Positions 1-5,505 of a stretch of 8,580 nt of DNA are shown here, in pieces (position 1 is the first letter of the stretch; the number at the start of each line of letters is the position of its first letter). The position numbers and the translations under genes were made by a program. This DNA comes from Cellvibrio sp. (lineage in GTDB: Bacteria > Pseudomonadota > Gammaproteobacteria > Pseudomonadales > Cellvibrionaceae), in contig JAJQJO010000150.1 in assembly GCA_021323495.1 (NCBI GenBank), positions 1-8,580 on the forward strand, in the 5' to 3' direction. The notes beneath the pieces are model-generated. The model ran no database searches and had not been told where the DNA came from. It was given only the letters and a program-made list of their open reading frames with translations.

Positions 1-1123
1 CCAATCCATCGCCTTTGATGACCGCCAATCCCACTATCGGTTTGATAATGGGGTAGTGCCACAGGATTTATTAATTCCTTGTGTGGAGTTGTACAAAGGT
101 TTTGATCGTTTAAGCGAATTGCTTAAAAAAATGTGCGATGAATTGAATGAGGCAATGGAAGATGCGCATTGCCCGGTACCTAAAATCGATTTGGAAAACC
201 ATTACCCTATCCTGGGCGCGTGGCAAGCGCGGGCCGATGTGAACCGCGATCTGTGGGCAAGTTTTGCCACACCGGATTCACCGGCATCTGTGCCTAAAGC
301 GCGCTGGTTAACACCGGTAGATAGCAGTGGCAATATGGACCTGGAAGTGTGTTCAAGCCCGATAGTTGCCGCCAAAACCCTTGAATATAGTTTGTGGGAA
401 AAAGCCTGCGGTGCAGTGATTACCTCCGCAACCCTGACTGCATTGGGGAATTTCCATCGTTTCCAAATGCGCGCGGGTACCCCGAATGATGCGCACTATC
501 AGGTGGTGCCCAGCCCGTTTAATTTCCAGCAGGCGACACTGGAAGTTCCTGCGGCGGCCGTTGAGGCGACCAATGCTGATGTGCATACGCTAGCGATTAT
601 TGATGACTTGCCAAATTTGATTGATCCCGCTGCGGGCACCCTGGTGCTTTTTGCATCGCGTAAACAAATGCTCGATGTATTTGAAGATATGCCGCACGAC
701 CTGCGCGATATCATTTTAGTGCAGGGTGATAATTCCAAGCAGGAAATGTTGGTGCAGCATAAAAAGCGTATCGACGAAGGGCAGGGTAGTGTGCTGTTTG
801 GTTTGGCAAGTTTTGCGGAAGGTGTGGATTTGCCCGGTAAATATTGCACCCATGTAATCATCGCCAAATTACCGTTTGCAGTACCCGATGACCCTATTGA
901 AGCAGCGTTATCGGAATGGGTTGAAGCGCGTGGTGGTAATGCGTTTATGGAGATCACCGTGCCCGATGCCTCGCTCAAGCTGATTCAGGCCTGTGGCCGC
1001 TTGCTGCGCACTGAAACTGATACCGGGAAAATCAGCCTGTTGGATCGCCGGATTATTACCAAGCGTTACGGTAAGGCGATTTTAAATTCCTTGCCGCCAT
1101 TTACCCATATCATTCATAAATAA
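1..1123 (+). CDS. dinG: ATP-dependent DNA helicase DinG, C-terminal half (5' end outside window)
   Basis: This is the C-terminal half of a superfamily 2, XPD-like DNA helicase that unwinds DNA 5'-3' using ATP and acts in repair and in resolving R-loops and replication conflicts. The frame is open from base 2, so the gene is cut by the window edge. About 374 codons are visible, against roughly 716 in E. coli DinG. The second helicase domain is recognisable: a TSATL block at about 422-436, the LFASRKQM segment near 650, VQGD near 720, FAEGVDLPG at 812-838 and the arginine-finger motif QACGRLLR at 986-1009. The ending, DRRIITKRYGKAILNSLPPF, matches the DinG C-terminus closely and separates it from the paralogue YoaA. 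The Walker A box and the iron-sulfur cysteines should lie upstream of the window. The gene ends with TAA and no hairpin terminator follows. Family assignment is near certain from remembered DinG sequence. Confidence 0.95.
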   Translation, partial: QSIAFDDRQSHYRFDNGVVPQDLLIPCVELYKGFDRLSELLKKMCDELNEAMEDAHCPVPKIDLENHYPILGAWQARADVNRDLWASFATPDSPASVPKARWLTPVDSSGNMDLEVCSSPIVAAKTLEYSLWEKACGAVITSATLTALGNFHRFQMRAGTPNDAHYQVVPSPFNFQQATLEVPAAAVEATNADVHTLAIIDDLPNLIDPAAGTLVLFASRKQMLDVFEDMPHDLRDIILVQGDNSKQEMLVQHKKRIDEGQGSVLFGLASFAEGVDLPGKYCTHVIIAKLPFAVPDDPIEAALSEWVEARGGNAFMEITVPDASLKLIQACGRLLRTETDTGKISLLDRRIITKRYGKAILNSLPPFTHIIHK

Positions 1124-1150
1124 TTTCTTTTTGTTGTATGTCATGTTTGG

Positions 1151-1206
1151 GTTCGTGCTTCGTAGGTTGGGGCGGGCCGCGTAGGCTGAGCGCAGCGATG
1201 CCCAAC
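1151..1206. repeat. Degenerate dispersed intergenic palindrome (REP-like)
   Basis: The gap between dinG and the next gene contains GTAGGTTGGG near 1162-1171 and TGAGCGCAGCGATGCCCAAC at 1187-1206. The ends form an imperfect inverted repeat: GTTGGGGC at 1166-1173 against GCCCAAC at 1200-1206, with one extra G. The wording resembles the short GTAGGTTGGGCTGAGCGCAGCGATGCCCAAC-type element I recall from intergenic regions of many gammaproteobacteria. Here about 13 extra bases (GCGGGCCGCGTAG) sit inside it, so it looks like a decayed or variant copy. Only one copy is visible in the window, so the claim that it is dispersed rests on memory of other genomes. Confidence 0.45.
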
Positions 1207-1239
1207 ATTGATTGCCGACAATACCACGCGAAAATTACC

Positions 1240-1566
1240 ATGGATAATCTTCACATCGCCGTTGCCGAAACCTTGATGGATATCGAAAAAGAGCTGCGCG
1301 CTCTGCAGCTTTGGGATGGCGCAATGATTTCTGAAGAAGCGTTAGCCAGCGAGCAGCCCTTTGCGATCGATACCATGACCTTCCCGCAATGGTTGCAATT
1401 TATTTTTTTACCGCGCATGTATGTTTTGATTGAGCAGAAAATGCAATTTCCGGGAAATTGCGGTATCGCACCTATGGCCGAACAATATTTTTCTGTGCTT
1501 GGCTTACCTTCATCGCCACTTATTACCCATTTGCAGAAAATAGATGCGTTATTAACCCGGCAATAA
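1240..1566 (+). CDS. yqcC: YqcC family protein (DUF446)
   Basis: A small soluble protein of 108 residues, the usual size of the YqcC/DUF446 family (E. coli YqcC is about 109). Its biochemical role is not established. Similarity to E. coli YqcC is clear in the core: QPFAIDTMTFPQWLQF at residues 39-54 and the following LPRM, then PGNCGIAPMAEQYF at 71-84 and LQKIDALL near the end. There is no signal peptide or membrane segment. I place the start at the ATG at 1240. The frame extends upstream to an ATG at 1138, but that extension is read through the palindromic repeat and has no family resemblance. No convincing ribosome-binding site precedes 1240. It lies 116 bases after dinG on the same strand and may be transcribed with it. 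Its stop codon touches the stop of the convergent lipoprotein gene. Confidence 0.88.
   Translation: MDNLHIAVAETLMDIEKELRALQLWDGAMISEEALASEQPFAIDTMTFPQWLQFIFLPRMYVLIEQKMQFPGNCGIAPMAEQYFSVLGLPSSPLITHLQKIDALLTRQ
1443..1461 (-). terminator. Possible terminator of the lipoprotein gene, embedded in yqcC
   Basis: GCAATTTCCGGGAAATTGC is a perfect 19-base palindrome with 9-base arms and one central base. On the - strand it folds as an 8-bp stem with a 3-base loop, followed by ATTTTCT. It lies about 106 bases past the stop of the leftward lipoprotein gene. Because the two convergent genes leave no intergenic space, a terminator for that gene would have to sit inside yqcC. The stem is AT-rich and the T run is short, so this is a weak candidate and may be chance. 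Confidence 0.25.
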
Positions 1567-3198
1567 TTAGCGTAAATATTTCGCCAACGTTTTCAATTCT
1601 GCATTCGTTTTAATTTCCTGTGCAACCAACCCTGCCATAGCCTCGGCCCCGTTTTTTTGGAAGTGTGTCCCATCAGGCATTTGTGTGCTGCCGGCGATGC
1701 CGTTGGCATAAAAGCTATTGATAGCGGGATCGACAACCAACCAAAAATTTTTCCAACCGTCTGTGGGTAAACTATTGGCAAATTCGATGCTTGCTGCTTC
1801 CAGATCAATCAGTGGCACTGCATTGGCGGTAGCGGCATCTTTAATGGTTTGGGTGTAATCGCCGGTAAATAAATATCCATTGGCCGGATTTTGCCGGGTG
1901 TAATGGTTATGCACTACCGGTGTGGTTTGTTGGCCCTGGGCATTTTTAATGCGTGTAGTCGGGGTAAATAAAATGGGTATGGCGCCGCGTTCCCGGGCGA
2001 TTTTTATATAGCGTTCCAGTGAATGTTGAAAAGAAAGTTCGGGCTGCCCGTCGGGAAATTGTGGTTGGCCTTCGGTATTGTTGGGGTAAGTGCAGAGATT
2101 GTTTACATCGGCATGGCCGCGAACAGGTTTACTCGAGTCGCAATTCTGGTCGTTATGGCCATGGTTGATAAACACATAATCTCCCTCCTGGATCAGGGGT
2201 TCCATCTGCGCAAACCAGCGGCCATTGTAAAAATCACGCGAGCTGCGGCCGGAGCGTGAGCCTACAATAATCTGCACATTGCTATCGGGTCTGAGTTGCG
2301 CAGCAAATGCCTGGCCCCAACCCATGCGCGGAAAACGCAATTGTTCATACATCGCCGAAGTGGAATCGCCCACTATAAAAATACGCCGGTGTGCATTGTT
2401 AATGTTCTGCCAGTCTTTTTGGGCCCGCACCAGGTCAACATTTTCATAGGCACCATTTGCCATCAATCCAACGATAGGACGAAAGCTGATATCCGTCAGT
2501 GTGGTGTGGCCGGTTTCACCAGTGTTATTGTCGTAATTCCGGTTGTGATGAAGAAGTGAAAATAATTCGGTTAGTTTGTCATCGGTTTTTATCGGGTAAG
2601 TGGCTGGATCAAAATGGCGGGTATCCCTGACATCACTGAATTGTAGTGCCTGCTTGAAGCCTTTACGCAATTCGGTGTGTGCTGTTTGCAGACGGGTGGA
2701 ATTTAACGCTGTGATTTTTTGACTGTTCACCCATTGCTGTGGGCCAATAAATCCCTGGGCTATGGCGAGGTCAGATACGATGCGGTCAGTGAGCGGGTTA
2801 ATATTGCCTGTTTGATATTGGTCGTGGGTAAATTTTTCAATAACCGCAGCCATGCAAATAGGGCGCAGTTTTGAATTGTTAATGCAATCTTTGGCATCGC
2901 CATCGGCCACCGCCGACAGTAATAGCGGTGCGCTCAGGTCTTGCAGGGGAAACTGGTAGCGACCCTCAGTATCGGCAGTAGTGTGCAGGCGTTTGCCATT
3001 TGCATCGATTAATTCTATACGCGCACTGGCTAAGGGTTTTTTTTCAAACGCCAGCCCCGTTAATTGCGATGATGGTTGTAATGATAATTGTGATGGCTGG
3101 ATATTGTTGCGCTGGCAGCCGAATAACATACACAATAATCCCGCTGCCAAGGCGGGGTAATAAATAGAAAATGAGCTACGTGTAAAAAACTGCTTCAT
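1567..3198 (-). CDS. SGNH/GDSL acetylesterase lipoprotein, CE12 (rhamnogalacturonan acetylesterase) type
   Basis: A 543-residue envelope lipoprotein that probably removes acetyl groups from a plant polysaccharide such as rhamnogalacturonan, pectin or xylan. The ATG at 3198 gives MKQFFTRSS followed by a hydrophobic stretch and the lipobox LFGC, with the lipidated Cys at 28; Phe at -2 is unusual. Residues about 45-105 look like a carboxypeptidase-regulatory (Ig-like) domain (ARIELIDANGKRL, GRYQFPL). A helical linker with NPLTDRIVSDLA at 134-145 follows. The SGNH hydrolase domain occupies about 272-543. Its blocks are complete: GDST with nucleophile Ser279, the Gly block VGSRSGRSSRDF at 312-323 (typical of CE12), GHND with Asn349, and DGTHF with Asp509 and His512. 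All catalytic residues are present, so it should be active. Typical CE12 enzymes are about half this length; the N-terminal half is extra. It is 41 bases downstream of the coiled-coil gene and probably cotranscribed. The exact substrate cannot be told from sequence. Confidence 0.85.
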   Translation of the reverse strand: MKQFFTRSSFSIYYPALAAGLLCMLFGCQRNNIQPSQLSLQPSSQLTGLAFEKKPLASARIELIDANGKRLHTTADTEGRYQFPLQDLSAPLLLSAVADGDAKDCINNSKLRPICMAAVIEKFTHDQYQTGNINPLTDRIVSDLAIAQGFIGPQQWVNSQKITALNSTRLQTAHTELRKGFKQALQFSDVRDTRHFDPATYPIKTDDKLTELFSLLHHNRNYDNNTGETGHTTLTDISFRPIVGLMANGAYENVDLVRAQKDWQNINNAHRRIFIVGDSTSAMYEQLRFPRMGWGQAFAAQLRPDSNVQIIVGSRSGRSSRDFYNGRWFAQMEPLIQEGDYVFINHGHNDQNCDSSKPVRGHADVNNLCTYPNNTEGQPQFPDGQPELSFQHSLERYIKIARERGAIPILFTPTTRIKNAQGQQTTPVVHNHYTRQNPANGYLFTGDYTQTIKDAATANAVPLIDLEAASIEFANSLPTDGWKNFWLVVDPAINSFYANGIAGSTQMPDGTHFQKNGAEAMAGLVAQEIKTNAELKTLAKYLR

Positions 3199-3239
3199 GC
3201 GTAATCCATACAATACTGTGAATAATTAATTTATAAAGC

Positions 3240-4139
3240 CTACTGCGCCCCCCAGCCTGCCTTAAGGCTCTCCCACATTTCATCAAAATGTTTTTGCTCG
3301 TGTTCGCGCAAGGCATTGTATTGCGCTTCGTTCAGGTTTGCGCGCGCCGATGTTAAATAATTGTCTTTATAATCCTGCAATGCTTCGTGTGCCTTTTCAA
3401 TTAAGAAAGGCTTTTCGCCTTCCGGGGCATTTGCAATTGCTTGCCCGGTATTTTCCAGATAGCGATTGAACGCTTGTTTTTGTTCTAATTTACTTAGCAA
3501 TAGCACGTCGCGTTTGTCGGAAGGAATCGGAGTGTCCGCTTGCACCTGATCAAAGAAATTATTCATTTGATATTGTTCATAGGCCGAATCCTTGAGCAGA
3601 TCGTAGGTTTTTCTATCTTCAGGTGAACTGAGCAGTTGGGCGATCTGGCGATCGATTTCCGCCAGGCTTTCCTGTTGTTTGCGAATGGCTTCTTCGGTGT
3701 CGGCTTGCGATGAATAATAGCCAATGCTGGTTGCGCCGAGGATTTGTTCGCGTTGCAAGAGCAACGCTTGCAATTCGCTGCGCGCTTGTCCTGCCAGGCC
3801 GAGTCTTGACATCAGCAGCGAATATTTTTTTTCCAGGGTGCGCTGCAGGTTTTCTTGCTGGATATCGGCAAACTCGTCGAGTCTGGATGATGCAGGCATG
3901 GGCGCTGCCACGGTAGCCTTGCTGATGGGTTGTAATGCATTTTGACCAAAGGCGATAAATTCCTGCAGGTCATCAATTTTTTTCTGGTAAGTATCCCGCT
4001 CTTGTTGCAGGCGAACATCAAACTCGGCTTGCTGTTGGACGAGTTGCTGCTGCAAGGTTTGCTGGTCCAGATAAAGCACGCCGTAACGCGCACCAAGCAC
4101 AAGTAATGCAACTGTGAGGATAATGCTGAGTAGTTTCAT
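3240..4139 (-). CDS. Membrane-anchored coiled-coil protein of unknown function
   Basis: I do not recognise a named family. The 299-residue product starts with one hydrophobic segment (residues 3-23, after Met-Lys) that lacks a clear cleavage site, so it is probably an inner-membrane anchor with the rest in the periplasm. Residues 24-66 are Gln- and charge-rich and likely a coiled coil (QTLQQQLVQQQ). A short Pro/Ala/Ser linker (about 67-86) leads to an almost entirely helical region (87-299) with no cysteines. Two segments, SRLGLAGQARSELQALL near 111-127 and NLNEAQYNALREHEQ near 268-282, faintly recall the LTxxQ repeats of Spy/CpxP-like periplasmic proteins; this is weak. The ATG at 4139 has a strong Shine-Dalgarno (GGAGGT, 5 bases away), which lies in an inverted repeat. 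It heads a probable two-gene operon with the acetylesterase lipoprotein, suggesting an envelope role, but no function can be assigned. Confidence 0.85.
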   Translation of the reverse strand: MKLLSIILTVALLVLGARYGVLYLDQQTLQQQLVQQQAEFDVRLQQERDTYQKKIDDLQEFIAFGQNALQPISKATVAAPMPASSRLDEFADIQQENLQRTLEKKYSLLMSRLGLAGQARSELQALLLQREQILGATSIGYYSSQADTEEAIRKQQESLAEIDRQIAQLLSSPEDRKTYDLLKDSAYEQYQMNNFFDQVQADTPIPSDKRDVLLLSKLEQKQAFNRYLENTGQAIANAPEGEKPFLIEKAHEALQDYKDNYLTSARANLNEAQYNALREHEQKHFDEMWESLKAGWGAQ

Positions 4140-4140
4140 C

Positions 4141-4184
4141 TTTACCTCCGTGGGTACGGATTCATTATTATGGATTGAGGTAAA
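4141..4184 (-). promoter_or_regulatory. Leader hairpin that would hide the ribosome-binding site of the coiled-coil gene
   Basis: On the transcribed (-) strand, TTTACCTC (4177-4184) is followed 28 bases later by its perfect complement GAGGTAAA (4141-4148). The second arm holds most of the Shine-Dalgarno GGAGGT and ends 1 base before the ATG at 4139. If the mRNA folds this way the ribosome-binding site is closed. A 7-codon reading frame (MNPYPRR, 4165 to 4142) starts in the loop and stops within the arm, 2 bases before the gene's ATG. What is seen is the exact 8-bp repeat; translational control is inferred. A DNA operator role is an alternative. Confidence 0.45.
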
Positions 4185-4262
4185 TCTGACCGAGGGATTG
4201 CCGGAACAGTTTGGCTATTTTGTTGCTGCTATCTTGTAGTTGCCAACCTTTGTTAAGTCCGG

Positions 4263-4291
4263 ATTAGATTACATTTTCCCCACGGCTTCAA
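4263..4291 (-). promoter_or_regulatory. Sigma70-type promoter for the coiled-coil/acetylesterase operon
   Basis: Read on the - strand, TTGAAG (4286-4291) is separated by exactly 17 bases from TCTAAT (4263-4268). This matches the -35 consensus at 4 of 6 positions and the -10 consensus at 5 of 6. Transcription would start near 4256, giving a leader of about 117 bases before the ATG at 4139. The -35 lies in an 11-base palindrome (GGCTTCAAGCC, 4284-4294) that could be an operator. The site lies between the upstream candidate terminator and the gene it would serve, which supports it. Confidence 0.5.
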
Positions 4292-4303
4292 GCCTTTGAG
4301 GCG

Positions 4304-4330
4304 ATAATAAAATCACCTCGGCCCGCGGTG
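4304..4330 (-). terminator. Candidate terminator after the esterase-like gene
   Basis: About 42 bases past the stop of the esterase-like gene, the - strand reads CACCGCGGGCCGAGGTG (4314-4330). It can form a stem of 4 pairs, a G-A mismatch and 2 more pairs around a small loop, followed at once by ATTTTATTAT. The GC-rich stem plus T-rich tail suits a rho-independent terminator, but the mismatch makes it moderate. It would separate the regulator/esterase unit from the promoter at 4263-4291. Confidence 0.4.
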
Positions 4331-4371
4331 TGAAAATGTACCGTTTTATTCAGTGTGATGTGCCTTACCGG

Positions 4372-5424
4372 TCAGGGCGCAAGGTAGCGGTTCAAGAAGG
4401 GGATCACATCCTGGACAAACCGTTCTTCGCCTTCCCAATACTGGTTCCACGAATTGCCGCTGTACTCTTCTGCTTGATGCTTTACGCCAAAGTCATCCAG
4501 TGCGCGGGTAAATTTCTGGTTGGCATAGACATGGTCCGGATTGTCGTCATAACGTCCCCAGTCCATTTTGAAGCCGCGCAACTGGCGCAAATTTCCCGCG
4601 CCTGTAGGCAGACGGTTTTCCAACAGGAAGTCGTCCCGCAACCTGGCAACATTGAGCGCGTTGGTAACAAGTTGATCTCCTTTGAGTTCCACCATCAGGT
4701 CCGCATAAAAGGGTGGTTTGGCTGGATTGGGTAAGTATGCCTGGGCCATCAGCATAAACACCTGCGAGTAAATATTGGACTCCAGATCTTGCCAACTTTT
4801 GGCCAGATTCATCTGCCGCCAGTCGGGTTTGGATTGCATCAGGGTTTCCCCGGTTGCAGTGCCAAAGGGATGCATCGCATAAACGCTGCCGAACAGCCCC
4901 GGGTAACCCATCGCCAGTTTAATCGCGGCATAACCACCGATCATGTCACCCACAGCGGCGCGTGCCGAGGCGGATGTAAGGGTGCGAAAGCGTTGGTCTA
5001 TCGCCGGTACCAGTTCCCGGGTGATGTGATCCATCCAGCGCCCACTGCTGGATGCATTGCTGTAAAAACTTCCCAGGCCAGGGCCGCTAAAATCACCTGC
5101 TACCAGCAAGCAATCCTTGAGTTGGCCGCTACGAATGGCGTCATCCAGGGTCCGCTGTAACTTGCCGTCGGCAAATAATTTTTCATTACTCCAGCCCAGG
5201 GTGTGGAAATAATAGACCACCGGGTATTGTTGTTTGCCCTCCTGATAGGAAGCAGGCAGATAGATTTTGATGTTGCGCTCGGGTTTTATACCAACAAGAT
5301 TTTCGCTCAAGGCAGCCGACCTGATGGTGAAATCCAGGATTTTGCTAGTGGCTGCGGCGTTCGCTCCCAGGCTTGCACCGGCACTAAATAACACACAGAT
5401 AAATAAAATTTTGACAGGGTTCAT
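4372..5424 (-). CDS. Secreted esterase D/CE1-fold protein lacking catalytic Ser and His (probable pseudoenzyme)
   Basis: A 350-residue exported protein of the alpha/beta-hydrolase putative-esterase family (PF00756, related to CE1 feruloyl and acetyl-xylan esterases). Residues 1-23 form a signal peptide, with likely cleavage after ANA. The fold markers are present: RNIKIYLPASY near 50-60, YPVVYYFHTLGWS near 67-79, and RAAVGDMIGGYAAIKLAMGYP at 155-175. Where active relatives have GxSxGG this protein has GDMIGG, with Met161 in the nucleophile position. Where they have the catalytic His in a GGHxW segment it has SGNSW, with Asn324. The presumed acid Asp293 (MDWGRYD) remains. The usual HG of the oxyanion loop is HT (74-75). 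I rechecked the codons on the - strand and they read ATG and AAT. The frame is intact with a good GGAGG site 4 bases before the ATG, so it does not look like a decayed pseudogene. It probably binds a ligand rather than cleaving it. It lies 81 bases downstream of the AraC-type regulator. Confidence 0.85.
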   Translation of the reverse strand: MNPVKILFICVLFSAGASLGANAAATSKILDFTIRSAALSENLVGIKPERNIKIYLPASYQEGKQQYPVVYYFHTLGWSNEKLFADGKLQRTLDDAIRSGQLKDCLLVAGDFSGPGLGSFYSNASSSGRWMDHITRELVPAIDQRFRTLTSASARAAVGDMIGGYAAIKLAMGYPGLFGSVYAMHPFGTATGETLMQSKPDWRQMNLAKSWQDLESNIYSQVFMLMAQAYLPNPAKPPFYADLMVELKGDQLVTNALNVARLRDDFLLENRLPTGAGNLRQLRGFKMDWGRYDDNPDHVYANQKFTRALDDFGVKHQAEEYSGNSWNQYWEGEERFVQDVIPFLNRYLAP

Positions 5425-5426
5425 AA

Positions 5427-5460
5427 AGCCTCCATGGGTGATTAATGTTTTCGGGAGGCT
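5427..5460 (-). promoter_or_regulatory. Leader hairpin that would hide the ribosome-binding site of the esterase-like gene
   Basis: On the - strand AGCCTCC (5454-5460) is perfectly complementary to GGAGGCT (5427-5433), with a 20-base loop. The second arm contains the whole Shine-Dalgarno GGAGG, and its end lies 2 bases from the ATG at 5424. A 4-codon frame (MEAL) starts at 5435, reads through the Shine-Dalgarno and ends in a TGA that overlaps the gene's ATG as ATGA. The repeat is seen directly; the hairpin and any control by it are inferred. Confidence 0.4.
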
Positions 5461-5505
5461 AAAGCGTTTGGGAGAAACCTGCGTCCGATCCGATCGGGGC
5501 GAACC

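Noticed and set aside
56..58. GTG at 56 as the start of the DinG gene
   Set aside because: The same frame is open to the left edge and DinG homology requires a long upstream part. This GTG is an internal Val codon.
1138..1239. N-terminal extension of yqcC from the ATG at 1138
   Set aside because: It is read through the palindromic repeat, resembles no YqcC sequence, and the 1240 start gives the family's normal length.
3199..3213. TTG start for the acetylesterase lipoprotein
   Set aside because: It adds only five residues before a standard ATG-Lys signal peptide start and has no Shine-Dalgarno.
3199..3239. Promoter or terminator between the coiled-coil gene and the lipoprotein gene
   Set aside because: The 41-base gap is AT-rich, with no hairpin and no paired -35/-10, so cotranscription is the simpler reading.
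4330..4734. A + strand reading frame of 134 codons opposite the esterase-like gene
   Set aside because: It lies antisense to a gene with clear family homology, and its translation has no recognisable motif. The same applies to the other long frames inside argS, dinG and the lipoprotein gene.
5490..5497. CCGATCGG palindrome between the regulator and the esterase-like gene
   Set aside because: It is only 8 bp, no T run follows on either strand, and no promoter elements are nearby. It is too short to call as an operator or terminator.
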